Source: Blastocladiella emersonii ATCC 22665 (taxonomy: Eukaryota; Blastocladiomycota; Blastocladiomycetes; Blastocladiales; Blastocladiaceae). From it: a DNA stretch of 64,000 bases. Location of the stretch: positions 124,001 to 188,000 of the forward strand of contig JANHCV010000009.1 in the NCBI GenBank assembly GCA_025594325.1, written 5' to 3'. The notes under the pieces were generated by a model that was not told the origin of the DNA, made no database searches, and worked only from the letters and a program-made list of their open reading frames with translations. This document shows, one piece after another, positions 61,760 through 64,000 of the stretch (positions are counted from its first letter, which is position 1; each line of letters begins with the position of its first letter). The position numbers and the translations under genes were made by a program.

Positions 61760-62461
61760 ATGGCTAAACCTAAAAAGTCCGCGGCCGCCAAAACAGCACC
61801 CGCATCAGCAGCGGCACCGAAACCCAAACCCGACCCGTTCGCCTCGCTTCCGCCATGGACCCCCGCCGCCTCAGCGTCGGCCATGACGTGCGTGCTGCCG
61901 GACCAGCTGTACACGCTGGACGGCGCGCTCTCCCCAACTGACTGCGCGGCCCTGGTCGCCGCCGCCGAGACGTACGGCTTCGCGCCGGCCGAGAAATCCC
62001 TGCGTCCGCGCAAGGGTTTTGCGTTCCGCGACAGCGGCCGGATCGCGCTCGACCCGCACCCGGACCTCGCAGCGCGCCTGTGGCGGCAGCTCGCGGGCGT
62101 GCTGCCGGCGTTCCCCGAGGGCACGCCCGTCGGGATGAACACGAATATCCGGCTGTACAAGTACGGCCGCGGGCAGAGCTTTGGGCAGCACTACGACGAG
62201 AGCGTGCGGGTCGCTGGCGGGAGGACCGAGTTTACCCTGCTCGTGTACCTTTCCGGAGGAGGGGAGGGCGAGGACGACGAGGTGGGCGGCGGCGAGACCG
62301 TGTTCTACGAGGGCCGGCGCAAGGTCGTCGCGGCCGTCGCGCCGGTCCGCGGCCGCGCCCTGATCCACCGCCACGGCGACGCGTGTCTCCTGCACGAGGG
62401 CGCTGCCGTCACCAAGGGCGTCAAGTACCTGCTGCGCTCCGATCTCGTGTTTGCAACCTAG
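61760..62461 (+). CDS. 2-oxoglutarate/Fe(II) dioxygenase, prolyl 4-hydroxylase-like
   Basis: Single exon, 233 aa. A Lys/Ala/Pro-rich 45-residue start precedes the domain: YTLDGALSPTDCAALVAAAE, NTNIRLYKYGRGQSFGQHYD with the iron-binding HxD, EFTLLVYLSGGGEGEDDE, GGGETVFYEG and the distal His with the 2OG-binding basic residues, LIHRHGDACLLHEGAAVTKG then KYLLRSDLVF. The jelly-roll core is complete and all three iron ligands seem present, so activity is likely. The substrate is unknown; small fungal P4H-like proteins act on protein Pro or on other targets. It has no signal peptide, which argues against the secretory pathway. It ends 7 bp from the next gene's stop codon, in convergent orientation. 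Confidence 0.86.
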   Translation: MAKPKKSAAAKTAPASAAAPKPKPDPFASLPPWTPAASASAMTCVLPDQLYTLDGALSPTDCAALVAAAETYGFAPAEKSLRPRKGFAFRDSGRIALDPHPDLAARLWRQLAGVLPAFPEGTPVGMNTNIRLYKYGRGQSFGQHYDESVRVAGGRTEFTLLVYLSGGGEGEDDEVGGGETVFYEGRRKVVAAVAPVRGRALIHRHGDACLLHEGAAVTKGVKYLLRSDLVFAT

Positions 62462-62468
62462 CATACAT

Positions 62469-63731
62469 TTAGATCTTCTCCACCACGAACCACACCAGCT
62501 GCCGCCCGTCGGCCAGCTCGACCGTCTCGTTGCGCAGCACCCGATACCCGGCGTCGCTTGTGAACCCCCACCCCCATTTCTCGGACACGACGGGCTCGGC
62601 CATGACCTCGGCGTCTTTGAGGGACAGCAGCGCGCGGTCGAGCGGCCGCGTCAGCTCGCGCGGGTGCACGAGGTTGATGAACGACGACGGGCTCGCGTGC
62701 CGCGTGGTCCATGCCGCAAAGTCGCCGCCCTCCGGCAACGCAAACGTCGACAGCAACATCCGCGCGCCGCTCTGCGCCAGTAACCGGTCATGGATCGCCG
62801 AGACAAACGTGCGCGGCGGGAGGAACCGGTGCAGAAGGACCAGTTCAAACGGCCCCGTCACCTCGCCCCACGCGTCCCGCCCGCCCTCGCCGCGCAACTC
62901 GCCTTGCTCGCCCGCCTTGGCGCGCACGAGCGTCACGCGGTCCCCGAAATGCAGCAGCGAGCAGACCGCGCGCGTCCGGTCGATGCTCCCCTTCCACGCG
63001 TCGACGGCGACCGCGGTGCACCCCGGGTAGTGGTGCAAAAGGTACGCCAGGTCGCGGCCCGCGCCGCACCCGAGGTCGAGGACGCGGAACGGGGTCGGGG
63101 AACCGGGTGCGCCGAAGAGTTGCGTCGCGGTCGCGGCGAGGACGGGTGCGGGGAGGAACGGGAGAGTCATGGTGCGCACGAGCGAGGCGCGGACGGTTGA
63201 CGGGGCGGGGTTGGAGGGGGCGGGGCGCGGGCTGCGGCTGCGGTCGCGACTTGGGGATGGTGAGACAGAACCGGGCCGGTCGCGGTCACGCTCGCCGTCC
63301 TCGTCCTCGACGGCGCTGCGGACATCCCACCCATCCTCCTTCGCGGCCACCCAGAACTGCGGCGTCGGAACGTACACCCCCTCGACACTCCACCCGCGGT
63401 CGTGGACATGCACCGCGAACCTCGCCGCCGTCGCGACTTGATTCCCCTCGACGGGCTCCCAGACCGCCGCGGGTTCCTTGACCGCTTCCGCGTAGCCCTC
63501 GCCGGGCGGGACGATCAGCGCGACGGGGACTGACCCGCGTTCGGGTAAGAGGAACCACGGGAAAGCGGTGCGCGAGGCGTAGTTGCACAGAGGGAGCGAG
63601 AAGGCGCCGGCCAGGTGCTGCGACTCGTACGCCGCGGCGGGGCGTAGGTCCAGGAGGATGGTGCCGGCGCGTGGTGGGGCCGTGAGCGTGTGCACGGGCG
63701 GCGGCGGGGCGTTCATTCGTTTGTCATGCAT
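62469..63731 (-). CDS. Rhodanese-like domain fused to a SAM methyltransferase domain
   Basis: Single exon, 420 aa from MHDKRMNAPPPPVHTLTAPP; this ATG is chosen because longer versions would overlap the gene starting at 63868. Residues 1-130 resemble a rhodanese domain (GTILLDLRPAAAYESQHLAG, AFSLPLCNY). The active-site loop is ALIVPPGEGYAEAV, without the sulfur-carrying Cys, so it is presumably inactive. An Asp/Arg/Ser-rich linker follows. The C-terminal half is a class I methyltransferase: FRVLDLGCGAGRDLAYLLHH (motif I), CTAVAVDAWKGSID, VTLVRAKAG and FELVLLHRFLPP. The fusion suggests a tRNA- or small-molecule-modifying enzyme, but the substrate is unknown. Confidence 0.82.
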   Translation of the reverse strand: MHDKRMNAPPPPVHTLTAPPRAGTILLDLRPAAAYESQHLAGAFSLPLCNYASRTAFPWFLLPERGSVPVALIVPPGEGYAEAVKEPAAVWEPVEGNQVATAARFAVHVHDRGWSVEGVYVPTPQFWVAAKEDGWDVRSAVEDEDGERDRDRPGSVSPSPSRDRSRSPRPAPSNPAPSTVRASLVRTMTLPFLPAPVLAATATQLFGAPGSPTPFRVLDLGCGAGRDLAYLLHHYPGCTAVAVDAWKGSIDRTRAVCSLLHFGDRVTLVRAKAGEQGELRGEGGRDAWGEVTGPFELVLLHRFLPPRTFVSAIHDRLLAQSGARMLLSTFALPEGGDFAAWTTRHASPSSFINLVHPRELTRPLDRALLSLKDAEVMAEPVVSEKWGWGFTSDAGYRVLRNETVELADGRQLVWFVVEKI

Positions 63732-63867
63732 CGTTGGTGAGGAGAGGGAGAGAGCAGCGGCGGCCGTGACGGCGGTGTTGATGGTGGCGACCACGCCGCC
63801 TTCGCCGACCTCTGACCGACCTCCACCACGCCGACGCCGGCGGCGCATGTAACCCACCGCAACAACC

Positions 63868-64000
63868 ATGGACCCATCATCGCCACCGTACACGGGCCCG
63901 TCGCTCGCCAAGCTGCGCGCGGGCCTCGACGCCTACTTCTCGTGGACCGCCGAAGAAGCGCGCCGGGCGCACCCACAGCTTCCGGCAGACCACCCGCTGG
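63868..64000 (+). CDS. Start of an unidentified gene (3' partial)
   Basis: An ATG in good context (AACAACCATGG) opens a frame that stays open to the window end: MDPSSPPYTGPSLAKLRAGL, DAYFSWTAEEARRAHPQLPA. The first 44 residues are not enough to name a family. It is divergent from the methyltransferase gene (136 bp). Confidence 0.55.
   Translation, partial: MDPSSPPYTGPSLAKLRAGLDAYFSWTAEEARRAHPQLPADHPL

Overview
The window looks like nuclear DNA of a basidiomycete yeast, most plausibly a tremellomycete of the Trichosporonales/Cryptococcus type. The reasons are very high GC, genes closely packed on both strands, and many short introns (about 50-75 nt) with GTACG-type donors and TAG acceptors. 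The gene content is eukaryotic and fungal: SDHC, Cox19, eL13, uS19, Vps45, Gid2, Ysc84. I name no species. Exon structures were read by eye from splice sites, reading frame and remembered family alignments; no search was run.

Layout. 1-9.5 kb: C3HC/Rsm1-type mRNA-export factor (partial), PRPP synthetase with an insertion, a vasohibin-type tubulin carboxypeptidase, the complex I Fe-S factor Ind1, a Dpy-30-domain protein and a PHD-finger protein. 9.9-14.7 kb: ALDH7, a PEN-2 homologue (gamma-secretase subunit) and a Dug1-like M20 peptidase. 15-21 kb: a decayed F-box-like gene, a PPxY-motif protein and a His-rich protein, with long non-coding spacers. 21.4-27.5 kb: ZNHIT3/Hit1, SDHC, Ysc84/Lsb3 and eL13. 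27.9-33 kb: a membrane protein whose 3' end is repeated downstream, then a large secreted protein with Ala-Asp-Tyr repeats. 33.3-43.8 kb: a same-strand tandem array of at least six members of one LRR family, several decayed, with a dead secreted-protein gene inside it. 44-47 kb: a caspase-fold protein lacking both catalytic residues and a second Ala-Asp-Tyr-repeat secreted protein. 47.5-64 kb: housekeeping genes (Gid2, Vps45, uS19, Vps68, uS17m, Cox19, dUTPase, NDUFAF6-like, fatty aldehyde dehydrogenase, a USP, a 2OG-Fe(II) oxygenase, an inactive-rhodanese/methyltransferase fusion) and the start of one more gene.

How the genes fit together. Ind1 and the NDUFAF6-like protein both assemble respiratory complex I; SDHC and Cox19 belong to complexes II and IV. 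Vps45 and Vps68 are endosomal trafficking factors. The part from about 27.9 to 47 kb is accessory in character: tandem duplications, pseudogenes, repeat-rich secreted proteins and a pseudo-protease lie together. The most notable single genes are PEN-2 and vasohibin, families best known from animals and absent from the model yeasts.
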